From CAYSLA01 sp964431685 (lineage in GTDB: Bacteria > Armatimonadota > UBA5829), in NCBI GenBank assembly GCA_964431685.1, contig CAYSLA010000043.1, positions 1-23,534 of the forward strand: DNA of 23,534 nt. The letters run 5' to 3'. The notes under the pieces are model-generated. The model ran no database searches. It saw only the letters and a program-made list of their open reading frames with translations, and was not told the DNA's origin. This document shows, in pieces, positions 1 through 7,061 of this stretch (position 1 is its first letter; each line of letters starts with the position of its first letter). The position numbers and the translations under genes were made by a program.

Positions 1-754
1 AGTGATCGTACCTGTACACGGTACCGGAGGTGTACGGGTTTGCGTCCTCTCGCGTCATGTTGTACCAAACGCCACCCACCTTGACCTGGGCCTTCGTGGG
101 AGCGTTACCGGCAAGATTTCGGTAGGTAACACGATACGTGTAGGTCCGGGCAATGTTGTCACTGGTATTTGAGGGTGTAACATTGCCGTTGTAGATCTCT
201 GGGCAGTCAGAGCAAATCACCTTGTAGCACATGTCGACGCCCTGGGTGGACAATTCGCTGTCCTTGTAGACCAGGTTATCAGCCATGATGCCGCAGCAAT
301 TGCCTCGCTTGCACCACCAGTTCAGCTTAGCATCTCCCGTGATCACGGTGATGGATATCCAGTAAGTGCCAGCCCCCAACACGCAACTCATAGGCAATTC
401 GCACCAGGTCCGACTAGTGGGAATCGTGCTCGAGTTGAAGTCGTATTGCCTGCCTGTCCAGTCGGAGATGTCCGGCTCACCGTCCTTGTCGGCGTGGTAT
501 TCCACTCGGACAATGCTGGATCCGGAGCTGCGAGAGAGGTACAGCTTGATGCTGCCTATGTCGGTGTCGCCGCTGAGCACGAACCTCCGGTAGACAGTGC
601 GGTCTGTACCCACATTGACCGATACGAGATCATTTGTATCGAAGTCGGTGAAAGAAGTGTCTGTGCATTCGGCCAGCACCGGCTGTGCAAGCCAGCACGT
701 ACTCGCTGCGGCAACCACCACGGCCACAGCCATTAGCAAGATCTTCCCATTCAT
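1..754 (-). CDS. Secreted cysteine-rich protein, C-terminus cut by window edge
   Basis: An open frame of 251 codons starts at ATG 754 and runs off the left edge without a stop. A GAGGTGAGG ribosome site lies just upstream. Residues 1-28 form a classical signal peptide (Lys4, a hydrophobic core, then VLA before Glu29), so the product is exported. The residue before Cys30 is Glu, so this is not a good lipobox. The mature part has nine cysteines (30, 118, 124, 148, 153, 154, 176, 181, 184) and looks like beta-sandwich modules. Residues about 50-145 contain a GAGTYWISI strand like those of extracellular pre-peptidase or carbohydrate-binding domains. Residues about 200-251 resemble an Ig-like repeat of the TYTYRVTY...VKVGGVWYNMT type found in large surface proteins. 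I do not recognise the full protein. An extracellular adhesion or substrate-binding role is inference. Confidence 0.75.
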   Translation of the reverse strand, partial: MNGKILLMAVAVVVAAASTCWLAQPVLAECTDTSFTDFDTNDLVSVNVGTDRTVYRRFVLSGDTDIGSIKLYLSRSSGSSIVRVEYHADKDGEPDISDWTGRQYDFNSSTIPTSRTWCELPMSCVLGAGTYWISITVITGDAKLNWWCKRGNCCGIMADNLVYKDSELSTQGVDMCYKVICSDCPEIYNGNVTPSNTSDNIARTYTYRVTYRNLAGNAPTKAQVKVGGVWYNMTREDANPYTSGTVYRYDH

Positions 755-1110
755 CGTCCTCACCTCTGGGCCGGGACCCTTTTGTTCGAACACATCCGGC
801 CCACCGGCTCCGCACTACAGCGGAACTCGCGGGTGTCCCTGCATCCGATTTGACTCTTAGGACGCACCCAGGCAGGCTGCAGACGAGAGAAAGGGAAGTC
901 CGCTTATTCAGTTTTGGAGCGCATATCCCGATAACTCAGATCGCGCCTGTCCGGAATCTGGCAACCTCTGAGTGCTGCTGATTTCTCAGCTACCCCTTAA
1001 TATTATTGTACTCCACTTATGTACATGTATCCTGCTTTTTTCTTGCCCAAACCAGAGTTTTTTTCTACACCGATCTCGCCGCGGTCACGACGCAACGTGG
1101 ACAGACTGCG
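755..1110. other. Intergenic leader region, no gene seen
   Basis: These 356 bases separate the secreted-protein gene from the stop of the URO-D-like gene at 1111. I see no convincing coding frame. The stretch 1000-1080 is AT-rich and carries a TACAAT hexamer on the minus strand (1005-1010) that could be a -10 box for the secreted-protein gene, but no matching -35 is visible. If used, it would give a leader of roughly 240 nucleotides. I found no riboswitch consensus in it. The T-runs at about 1036-1070 are on the plus strand, so they do not make a terminator for the minus-strand gene ending at 1111. Confidence 0.4.
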
Positions 1111-2124
1111 CTAGGATTGCTCCCTCAGTGTGCGGATGAGCATATCGATGTTCTCTGCAGGCACGTCGCGCGGGATTGCGTGGCAGGCGTTGCAGATGTA
1201 GCCACCGTCTTTGCCGATGGTCCGCAGACGGTCAATGACCTCATTCCGAACATCCTCCGTAGTCCCGAATGAGAGGGTCTTCTGAAGGCTGATTCCGCCA
1301 TAGAAGGACAGGCGATCCCCATACAGTCTCTTCATTTCGTGAACATCCATGACTTCTGGCTGGAATGGGTTCAGAACATCCAGCCCGATCTCGATGAGGT
1401 CAGGGATAATCTCCTGAATGTCGCCGCAAGAGTGAATCATCACAAACTTGCCGCTGCCCTTCACCTCGGCATATATCCGCGCAAGCCTCGGCTTGAGGAA
1501 CTCACGCCATATCCGCGGCCCCATGATCAGCCCTTGCTGCTGGCCCCAATCATCGCCGAAATAGATCGCATCGATCTTGTAATACTTGTTGTACTCACGC
1601 ACAACAGCCAGAACCCAGCCGGTAATAAGGTCGAGGAACTCATTCACGAACTCGGGGCGTTCGACAAAATCCATCAGAAGATGCTCCATCCCACGAAGCG
1701 TCCAAGCTCGCTCAAAGAGGCTGAATCCTATGGTTGCTATCATAAACTGCCCAGGGTTAGCATCCAATGCCTGAGCCAAATGAGCATAGCATCGCGGGTC
1801 AGTGGGGTTCGGGAAAACGTATGAATTCAGGTTCTCCGGGGTCACAATGAAGTCGTGTATGAAGCCGATGTCTGCATCCTTCGTACGATCCCACACAACG
1901 CCAAACTCGTCACGGTAATGCCCCTCTTTGACCCAGGCGTCAGACCCGGGCACCGGGTTGCGGTTGACCGCCGTTATGTGGTTGCCTATCTTGTCCAGAA
2001 AATCCGCATCGTCATAGAATCGCGCCATCTTCTCGTAAGCTTCCACTGTCATCGAGACACTGTACGGGACAATGTCCGACTCCTGGTGGTTAAGTGATCT
2101 GATTACGCGTTCACGGTTGGTCAT
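1111..2124 (-). CDS. URO-D-like (cobalamin methyltransferase-type) protein 1
   Basis: This 337-residue protein belongs to the uroporphyrinogen decarboxylase/MtaA-CmuA TIM-barrel superfamily. The start is ATG 2124 behind a strong AAGGGGGAG ribosome site. The frame stays open to 2310, but that extension has no family similarity. Barrel motifs are YFGDDWGQQ (188-196), HSCGD (231-235), YGGIS (275-279) and CNACHAIP (311-318). The H-x-C at 231-233 with a distal Cys (311 or 314) matches the zinc-ligand pattern of corrinoid methyltransferases (MtaA, MtbA, CmuA). Authentic HemE lacks these Cys residues. Heme synthesis is therefore unlikely, and a methyl-transfer or methyl-ether/ester cleavage role is inferred. 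The gene stands alone with its own promoter and no corrinoid-protein gene is near. The substrate is unknown. Confidence 0.85.
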   Translation of the reverse strand: MTNRERVIRSLNHQESDIVPYSVSMTVEAYEKMARFYDDADFLDKIGNHITAVNRNPVPGSDAWVKEGHYRDEFGVVWDRTKDADIGFIHDFIVTPENLNSYVFPNPTDPRCYAHLAQALDANPGQFMIATIGFSLFERAWTLRGMEHLLMDFVERPEFVNEFLDLITGWVLAVVREYNKYYKIDAIYFGDDWGQQQGLIMGPRIWREFLKPRLARIYAEVKGSGKFVMIHSCGDIQEIIPDLIEIGLDVLNPFQPEVMDVHEMKRLYGDRLSFYGGISLQKTLSFGTTEDVRNEVIDRLRTIGKDGGYICNACHAIPRDVPAENIDMLIRTLREQS

Positions 2125-2182
2125 TCTACTCCCCCTTCTGATGCCCATCTGCGCACAAACACCCGGCAACATTTCTCTGGTA

Positions 2183-2211
2183 ATGATATGTTCACCAAAC
2201 GCAGAAGTCAA
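2183..2211 (-). promoter_or_regulatory. Sigma-70-type promoter of URO-D-like gene 1
   Basis: Read on the minus strand, TTGACT (2211-2206) is followed after exactly 17 bases by TATCAT (2188-2183). Each hexamer differs from consensus at one position. The predicted transcription start is near 2176, giving a leader of about 50 nucleotides that contains the AAGGGGGAG ribosome site for the ATG at 2124. Confidence 0.65.
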
Positions 2212-2283
2212 TCGGTTCTCACGCCGGCAAAGCACAGACGACACCCTTGTCCGGTCGTCGCAGACAGCCGATAATCCTGATGG

Positions 2284-2457
2284 ATGATCGCCATGTGGAG
2301 GCCCGCGCACTTGTTCAGACCGGGTATCGTTTCAAAGACCCTATACTATCTTCCGCTGGTCGTAGCGGCCCTACTGCTGCTGCTAACCGTCAATGTGTTG
2401 CGAATCAGCAGCGACACTGCCCCACATCCGTCGTCACAAGCTATGCGGCACAGATGA
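2284..2457 (+). CDS. Possible small single-pass membrane protein
   Basis: A plus-strand frame of 57 codons runs from ATG 2284 (or ATG 2293, 54 codons) to TGA 2455-2457. An in-frame TGA lies at 2278-2280, so it cannot extend upstream. The product has a basic N-terminus (WRPAHLFRPG, then SK), one strongly hydrophobic segment of about 20 residues (YYLPLVVAALLLLLTVNVL) and a short polar tail, which is the topology of a small membrane protein. It sits in the gap between a glycosyltransferase gene and a URO-D-like gene and overlaps the glycosyltransferase 3' end by 17 bases in convergent orientation. No good ribosome site is visible. It could instead be the leftover N-terminus of a lost membrane-anchored protein, or chance. 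Confidence 0.3.
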   Translation: MIAMWRPAHLFRPGIVSKTLYYLPLVVAALLLLLTVNVLRISSDTAPHPSSQAMRHR

Positions 2458-3454
2458 AATCAACCGTTTCACGGAACCCACGATTGGTCAGATGATCGCG
2501 TATCAACTCGCGGGCTCGTGCTGAGCCGACCGCGGCAACTATGAATACGCGTTCGCCGGCATCAATCGCTTCCGTCCCCACAATCGGCAGCCCGCGCAGC
2601 ACGCTGCCGATTTTCCTGGGGTCCACGTCTATTACAGACTTCACCATCACACCCTCGCGGGTCAGGTGCTTGAGAAGCCGTCTGCCCGTCATCCCAGCGC
2701 CCCAGAGCGCTACCGGTCTGCTCTCAGCCGCAAGCATTCGAGATATATAGTGGGCTTTGGCACGAATGAAGTTCTCCAGGCTGTAGCGGCCGTCCGTAAA
2801 CGTTAGCCGACCCTCGGACTGCCGCCAGCACAGCAGCGTCTCCTCGACCTTGCAGAAACGTTTTCCTGCGGCGTGATAGCGAAGCCACAGGTCATAGTCC
2901 TCCGGCCAACCGTGTTCCTCGTAGCCGCCGATGTCGACGAGTTCGGTTCGTCGAAGCATCACGCTCGGGTGCGCAACCGGAGACTCCACAAACATGTCGC
3001 GCATAATCTCCTCGTGTGTTTGGACCGAGTTTAACCACCCCTCGTAGCGAAGTAGCCCGCCGAGCAAACCCCGCCTCGGAAACATCCTCACGAGGCAGGA
3101 ACAGACACTCACGTCCGGAGACTCCAGCATTACCTGAGCCTGGGCCTCCAGTCTGCGGGGATGCGAAATGTCATCGGCGTCCATTCGTGCGATCAGATCG
3201 GCCCGGCAATATTCGATGCCCGAGTTGAGTGCGTTAATGATCCCGCCGTGGGCCATGCGGACCAATCGCAGTCGCTCATCTGCTCGACACATACCCTCTG
3301 CGATCCCGACCGTGCTGTCCGTGCTGCCGTCGTCGACCAGCACGATCTCTATCTCACGCAGGCTCTGACGCAGCACGCTGGCAAGCGCAGATTCGACCGT
3401 TGTCTCAGCGTTGTAGGCGGGTATCAGAACTGAGACTAGTGGGGCTGTGCTCAT
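2441..3454 (-). CDS. Family-2 glycosyltransferase with C-terminal Rossmann-like domain
   Basis: The 337-residue protein begins with a GT-A fold glycosyltransferase family 2 domain (about 5-230). It shows VSVLIPAYNAE (7-17), the nucleotide-binding Asp pair VDDGS (40-44), the metal-binding DAD (92-94) and an ED pair in WPEDYDLWLR (183-192) at the usual catalytic-base position. A second domain follows (about 246-337). It starts ALWGAGMTGRRLLKHL and continues VIDVDPRKIG and GLPIVGT, which looks like a Rossmann-type nucleotide or sugar-nucleotide binding fold. Such fusions occur in polysaccharide-synthesis transferases, but the acceptor is unknown. No transmembrane segment is seen, so it is probably cytosolic or peripheral. 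Start ATG 3454 has only a weak ribosome site. It follows the URO-D-like gene 2 after a 111-base gap with two hairpins. Confidence 0.85.
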   Translation of the reverse strand: MSTAPLVSVLIPAYNAETTVESALASVLRQSLREIEIVLVDDGSTDSTVGIAEGMCRADERLRLVRMAHGGIINALNSGIEYCRADLIARMDADDISHPRRLEAQAQVMLESPDVSVCSCLVRMFPRRGLLGGLLRYEGWLNSVQTHEEIMRDMFVESPVAHPSVMLRRTELVDIGGYEEHGWPEDYDLWLRYHAAGKRFCKVEETLLCWRQSEGRLTFTDGRYSLENFIRAKAHYISRMLAAESRPVALWGAGMTGRRLLKHLTREGVMVKSVIDVDPRKIGSVLRGLPIVGTEAIDAGERVFIVAAVGSARARELIRDHLTNRGFRETVDFICAA

Positions 3455-3478
3455 ATCAGCTCAGGCAATGTGGAGACC

Positions 3479-3556
3479 GATGGTCCGGGACCTGGAATCC
3501 CGAACCATCGAAAAGGAAAAACGCAACTGCCGGTAGGCCCGACACTCCTGTCGGGC
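3479..3556. repeat. Two palindromes between glycosyltransferase and URO-D-like gene 2
   Basis: Hairpin one pairs 3537-3544 with 3549-3556, a perfect 8-bp GCCCGACA/TGTCGGGC stem with a 4-base loop. Hairpin two pairs 3479-3490 with 3498-3509, a 12-bp stem with one G-T pair on the minus strand and a 7-base loop. On the minus strand the first hairpin follows the stop of the URO-D-like gene 2 and a T-rich stretch (TTTTTCCTTTT) separates the two. They could reduce readthrough into the glycosyltransferase gene. The distance to the T-run makes a standard intrinsic terminator doubtful, so REP-like repeats are an equal possibility. Confidence 0.5.
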
Positions 3557-3565
3557 TGGAATCGC

Positions 3566-4666
3566 TCAGTAAGTGCATTCCCTCAGCACTTCTGCAAACG
3601 CCTGCAGGTTCTCGGGGTCGCCGTGGAAGAAGTGGTCGGACGGCGAGCATATGTAGCCGCCATTCGGGCACGCAGCGTGCAGTTCCCGAACAATCTTGCG
3701 CACTTTCTCCGGCGTGCCGTGCTCAAACCCCTGATTCTGGTCGAAGCCGCCGATGAAGAACAGCTTGTCCCCGACCTGGCAGTTTGCCTCCGACAGGTTG
3801 CAGTCGCCGCCCATGCTGGGCGGGGTCATCGTCTCCAGTCCGTCGGTGCCGTTCTGGATCACGTTGTCCAGCATCTTCATTAGCCCGCCACAGAGGTGGT
3901 ATACAGTCTTGTAGCCCATCGCGTGCAGCGCATCCACCTGGGCTTTGTCGTATGGCACGCAGAACTCCCTGTGCATGGCCGGACTGATGACGGTATTCGA
4001 CCCGGCTCCGCCACCAAGCTCTATGAGATCAAACGGCACCTCATTCTCCATCATCGCCATAACCTTCATCTCTTTGGCGAGAATGGCTTGCTCGGCGTAG
4101 TGCACCCACTCGGGTTCATCCATCGCAAGCATAATCGCCTCCTGGGTGTCGACCAGCGTGCAGAGGCTCTGCCAGGCCCCCATCTGACCCACGCACCAGA
4201 TACACCCGCGCACTATACCCCTGTCGCCCACTCGGTCCCGAGCCTCCCTGACAGGAGTTCCATCAACACCACTCGGCACGGCATAGTACTTGTTCCAAAG
4301 TTCGAAATCAGCCTTTGTCTTCACCAGATGCTCGGTAGTCCAGCCGGTGATCGGGTTTCCGGCCCCGGCCATAGTGAGCTCGCCTTCCGGAGTCCGAATT
4401 CTCTGCGTCCAGGAATAATCGCCCCTCGCATCCGGACCGTGATCAACTTGTTCGACCTCCCAGTTTGCGAGGTCCCGCTCGTCGAACGTGTATGACGGGC
4501 CGGTGTAGATGGCCATATCCAGTCCGAAACGCTCGTATGCCGTGAACTGATCGCCACCTCCAAGGTAGGTACTCAGATAATAGGCCATCCAACCGTGCAC
4601 CTGCCCGGGCAGATGATCCGGTTTTCCGTTATTGATGGCGGTAAGAAGTCTTTCTCGTCCAGTCAT
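3566..4666 (-). CDS. URO-D-like (cobalamin methyltransferase-type) protein 2
   Basis: This 366-residue TIM-barrel protein is of the URO-D/methyltransferase superfamily, with the typical opening MTGRERLLTAINNGKPDHLP. The start ATG 4666 has an excellent GGAGGTGA ribosome site. Motifs are DLIELGGGAGS (213-223), YHLCGG (256-261), FFIGGFDQNQG (303-313) and GGYICSPSDHFFHGDPEN (336-353). His257-x-Cys259 with distal Cys340 gives the three-ligand zinc pattern of corrinoid methyltransferases. It is diverged from the other two copies in this window. Its start lies 26 bases after the stop of a Gfo/Idh/MocA dehydrogenase, so the two are very likely co-transcribed and may act on the same substrate. That substrate, and whether methyl transfer or decarboxylation is the chemistry, cannot be read from the sequence. 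Confidence 0.85.
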   Translation of the reverse strand: MTGRERLLTAINNGKPDHLPGQVHGWMAYYLSTYLGGGDQFTAYERFGLDMAIYTGPSYTFDERDLANWEVEQVDHGPDARGDYSWTQRIRTPEGELTMAGAGNPITGWTTEHLVKTKADFELWNKYYAVPSGVDGTPVREARDRVGDRGIVRGCIWCVGQMGAWQSLCTLVDTQEAIMLAMDEPEWVHYAEQAILAKEMKVMAMMENEVPFDLIELGGGAGSNTVISPAMHREFCVPYDKAQVDALHAMGYKTVYHLCGGLMKMLDNVIQNGTDGLETMTPPSMGGDCNLSEANCQVGDKLFFIGGFDQNQGFEHGTPEKVRKIVRELHAACPNGGYICSPSDHFFHGDPENLQAFAEVLRECTY

Positions 4667-4692
4667 GTATTCACCTCCGTCGTCAATTGATC

Positions 4693-5712
4693 TCAGAATA
4701 TCTCCACGGGCAGACCGGTTCGGGCCGATTCTTCAATGGCGACAACCACTTTCGTCACCTCCAGCCCGTCGCGACCCGTTACCATCGGTTTCTCTCCGCA
4801 GACTATGCACGTAGCGAAGTAACGGATACTGTCCACGGCGAAGCCTTTTGTCTCACCCCATATCTTGGGCACAACAAAGACATCAGGGAACCCCGCATCG
4901 GTAGCAGTGTACTTCTCAACTGCTCTGTGATGGCTGCCATCGACGTATACGGCCCCCTCGTCTCCGACAACACTCAGCTTCAAATCAATGAGATTGGGCA
5001 TGGAGTTTGGCATTATCCACGAGGTCTCCACCACAGCAGTGCCGCCGCCGCGAAACTCCAGAGTTGCCTGGTAGTAGTCCGGGGTGTCGACTCCGAGACC
5101 CTTCAGCACGCCCTGGCCGCGGACCGCATAGACACGCCTGACTTCATCGTCAAACATCCATCGCACGGTATCAACCGCGTGCGTTCCGAGAAACCAGGCC
5201 ACCGAGGACTTCGCGGCCCAGGAGAGCATCTCGGTCGGGACCCATATCCTGTCGTTCAGTCGATAGTATGCGTGGCGAGGTTTGCCGATGTCGCCTTTGC
5301 GGATAGTCTCCCAGGCCCGGAAGAATGTCGGCGCCCAGCGAGCGTGAAAGTCCACCATTATGTGTGCTCCGCTGTTCTCAGACGCCGCGATTATCTCCTC
5401 ACACTCCGCGACCTTCATGGCGAGGGGTTTCTCGACCAGCAGATGCTTGCCAGCTTTCGCCGCGGCAAGTGCAATTTCGTAGTGCGCGAAATCCGGTGTG
5501 ACAACAGATATCGCGTGGATAGAGTCGTCATCTATGAGTTCGCGCCAGTCAGTGCAGGCGCGGGCGCCGTGCTCTCTGGCAACCGCGTTGGCCCTGCCCT
5601 CGTCTGCATCCGCAACGGCGACCAGACGGGCGCCTGGGGTATAGGCATAGACCTGTGAATGGACACCTCCCCAGGTGCCAGCTCCTACGACACCAAAGCC
5701 AATCTCTCTCAT
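4693..5712 (-). CDS. Gfo/Idh/MocA family oxidoreductase 1
   Basis: The 339-residue protein is an NAD(P)-dependent dehydrogenase of the Gfo/Idh/MocA family. The dinucleotide-binding motif GVVGAGTWGGVH is at 7-18 and the acidic strand end VADAD at 33-37. The signature EKPLAM is at 94-99 (Lys95 is the catalytic lysine of the family), and GTHAVDTVRW (176-185) supplies the substrate-side His178 and Asp181. The C-terminal half is the alpha/beta substrate-binding domain. Such enzymes oxidise or epimerise sugars, inositols or sugar acids. ATG 5712 is chosen because the GxGxxG motif must lie at the N-terminus. The longer frame to 5757 has no extra similarity. It sits 56 bases after the metallophosphoesterase gene and 26 bases before URO-D-like gene 2. 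Confidence 0.88.
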   Translation of the reverse strand: MREIGFGVVGAGTWGGVHSQVYAYTPGARLVAVADADEGRANAVAREHGARACTDWRELIDDDSIHAISVVTPDFAHYEIALAAAKAGKHLLVEKPLAMKVAECEEIIAASENSGAHIMVDFHARWAPTFFRAWETIRKGDIGKPRHAYYRLNDRIWVPTEMLSWAAKSSVAWFLGTHAVDTVRWMFDDEVRRVYAVRGQGVLKGLGVDTPDYYQATLEFRGGGTAVVETSWIMPNSMPNLIDLKLSVVGDEGAVYVDGSHHRAVEKYTATDAGFPDVFVVPKIWGETKGFAVDSIRYFATCIVCGEKPMVTGRDGLEVTKVVVAIEESARTGLPVEIF

Positions 5713-5745
5713 GCGAACCCCCGTTAGCCGACGAACTTGAAATGC

Positions 5746-5754
5746 ATGATACCA
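5746..5754 (-). promoter_or_regulatory. Possible extended -10 promoter before dehydrogenase 1
   Basis: On the minus strand TGGTATCAT has the TG-n plus TATCAT layout of an extended -10 element. It lies in the 56-base gap after the metallophosphoesterase gene and would start transcription near 5739, about 27 bases before ATG 5712. No -35 match is seen 17 bases upstream, so this is tentative. Confidence 0.3.
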
Positions 5755-5768
5755 CAAACGGACGGTTA

Positions 5769-6887
5769 CTACTCGGGCGCAATCGTGATCAGTGCGATCT
5801 CCGGCCTGCAGAGAAACCTGATGCGGGGTGCCGTGCCTGTCTCAGTGCCGACCCCCCGAGACACGTACAGCAGTCCGCCCCCGTCGCGAGTGGACAGCCC
5901 GATGCTTTTGTCCCTGCTCACGTCCGAAAAGGTCACGAGCGGACCAAACCACGGCAGACAAACCTGGCCGCCGTGCGTGTGACCAGAGACTATGAGGTCA
6001 ATCCAGTCCGGCGCTCCGATGGAGATGTCCGGCTTGTGTGCCAGCAGGACCGTGTAGTCGCCAGGCCAGCGGTCCTTGCCGAAAGGATCGAGGGATGCTG
6101 ACCAGTAGCTGTTGGTCCACGGGGCGCCACCAACCAGTATCCGCGCGCCTCCCCACTGGATAGCCTTGTAGCTGTATCGAAGAAACTCGATGTCAGTCCC
6201 GGCGATGAAGCTCTTTGTGCCGTAGTGCCCGTCCCAGTTCCCATCCACTGCGTACACGCCCTCCGGCGCGCTCAGACCTTTCATGAACCTGTTGACCGCA
6301 CTTCCCGAACCGTGTGAGCCGTCGTAGTCACCGGTCAGCACGATCACATCGGGCTTGAGGCCGCGGACGATCTCCAGGACACGTTCCTCATAGGGGCCAA
6401 AGGCATCGATGTGAGTATCTGTTATCTGCACGATCCTCAGAGGTTTTGTGCCCGCCGGCAGCTTTGCCGTCCGGATGGTAGTTTCGGTAACCTCGACGTT
6501 GAATCGTTCTATCCGTGTGGCATAGATGCCAGTCGCGATCATTCCCAACGCTACGAATGTGAGGATCCACGACGTCAGAAAGGGAAACCGGCGCGCTCTC
6601 GCCGCATCCCGGCGTCTCCACAGAACAACCAACAGAACATAGAGTGCCGTGAATGCGATGGGCAGCACAAAGAACACTCCCTCCAGCACCACAACAAACG
6701 GCGTCCACAGCTCCCGGCGGCTGAGGTGGGCAAGTCCTCGAAGCATCCAAAGGGATGCGCCTCCGATCGACAGAACCAGCGCTATCAGCAAGCTCCCGAA
6801 CACCCCGGAACTCGACGAACGGCGGCATGCCCACATCGACAGCAGGCAGGCCAAGATTGCTGCCAGTAGAAGCAGAAGATAGAGCAA
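5769..6887 (-). CDS. Membrane-anchored calcineurin-like metallophosphoesterase (YkuE type)
   Basis: The N-terminal 130 residues hold about four transmembrane helices. The rest is a calcineurin-fold phosphoesterase. Counting from the TTG at 6899, metal motifs are DTHIDAFG (161-168), GDYDGS (190-195), GNWD (220-223), LLAHKPD (285-291) and SGHTHGGQ (305-312). This is the arrangement of YkuE/YaeI and related phosphatases, several of which act on lipid-linked diphosphates. The usual GNHD is GNWD here, so the conserved active-site His is replaced by Trp. The TTG at 6899 has no ribosome site. The TTG at 6887 lies 6 bases behind GGAG and is preferred. There is no ATG start in this frame near the family start. 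The product is probably a membrane enzyme with its active domain at the membrane surface. Its substrate is unknown. Confidence 0.82.
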   Translation of the reverse strand: MLYLLLLLAAILACLLSMWACRRSSSSGVFGSLLIALVLSIGGASLWMLRGLAHLSRRELWTPFVVVLEGVFFVLPIAFTALYVLLVVLWRRRDAARARRFPFLTSWILTFVALGMIATGIYATRIERFNVEVTETTIRTAKLPAGTKPLRIVQITDTHIDAFGPYEERVLEIVRGLKPDVIVLTGDYDGSHGSGSAVNRFMKGLSAPEGVYAVDGNWDGHYGTKSFIAGTDIEFLRYSYKAIQWGGARILVGGAPWTNSYWSASLDPFGKDRWPGDYTVLLAHKPDISIGAPDWIDLIVSGHTHGGQVCLPWFGPLVTFSDVSRDKSIGLSTRDGGGLLYVSRGVGTETGTAPRIRFLCRPEIALITIAPE

Positions 6888-7061
6888 GCGTTTCTCCAAG
6901 CGCAGAGAAGATCGAATGGCTGATCAAGTGAGACCAGCCTCTTTAGCATACGCAACCAGGCAGGGAATATGTTCCTGGTGGTCGGAGACGGCCTCAGACT
7001 ACTAGGAGAAACCCCGTGCTGATCGAAATGACAGACCGCGACGTATGGGGGCTGGTTTCGT

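Noticed and set aside
685..981. Plus-strand frame of 98 codons over the start of the secreted-protein gene
   Set aside because: It is Arg/Pro/Ser-rich low-complexity shadow coding, overlaps the better-supported signal peptide gene and has no family resemblance.
755..1000. Riboswitch (c-di-GMP or cobalamin) in the leader of the secreted-protein gene
   Set aside because: I could not find the conserved cores of these classes. Only short hairpins such as TCCGC/GCGGA are present.
1020..1075. T-rich stretch as a terminator for URO-D-like gene 1
   Set aside because: The T-runs are on the plus strand and no GC hairpin precedes them in the direction of the minus-strand gene.
2125..2310. Upstream extension of URO-D-like gene 1 to 2310
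   Set aside because: It runs through a near-consensus promoter and ribosome site, and the added 62 residues do not look like the family.
6388..6927. Minus-strand ATG frame of 179 codons overlapping the metallophosphoesterase N-terminus
   Set aside because: The competing frame has clear transmembrane helices and metallophosphoesterase motifs. This one is a shadow despite having an ATG start.
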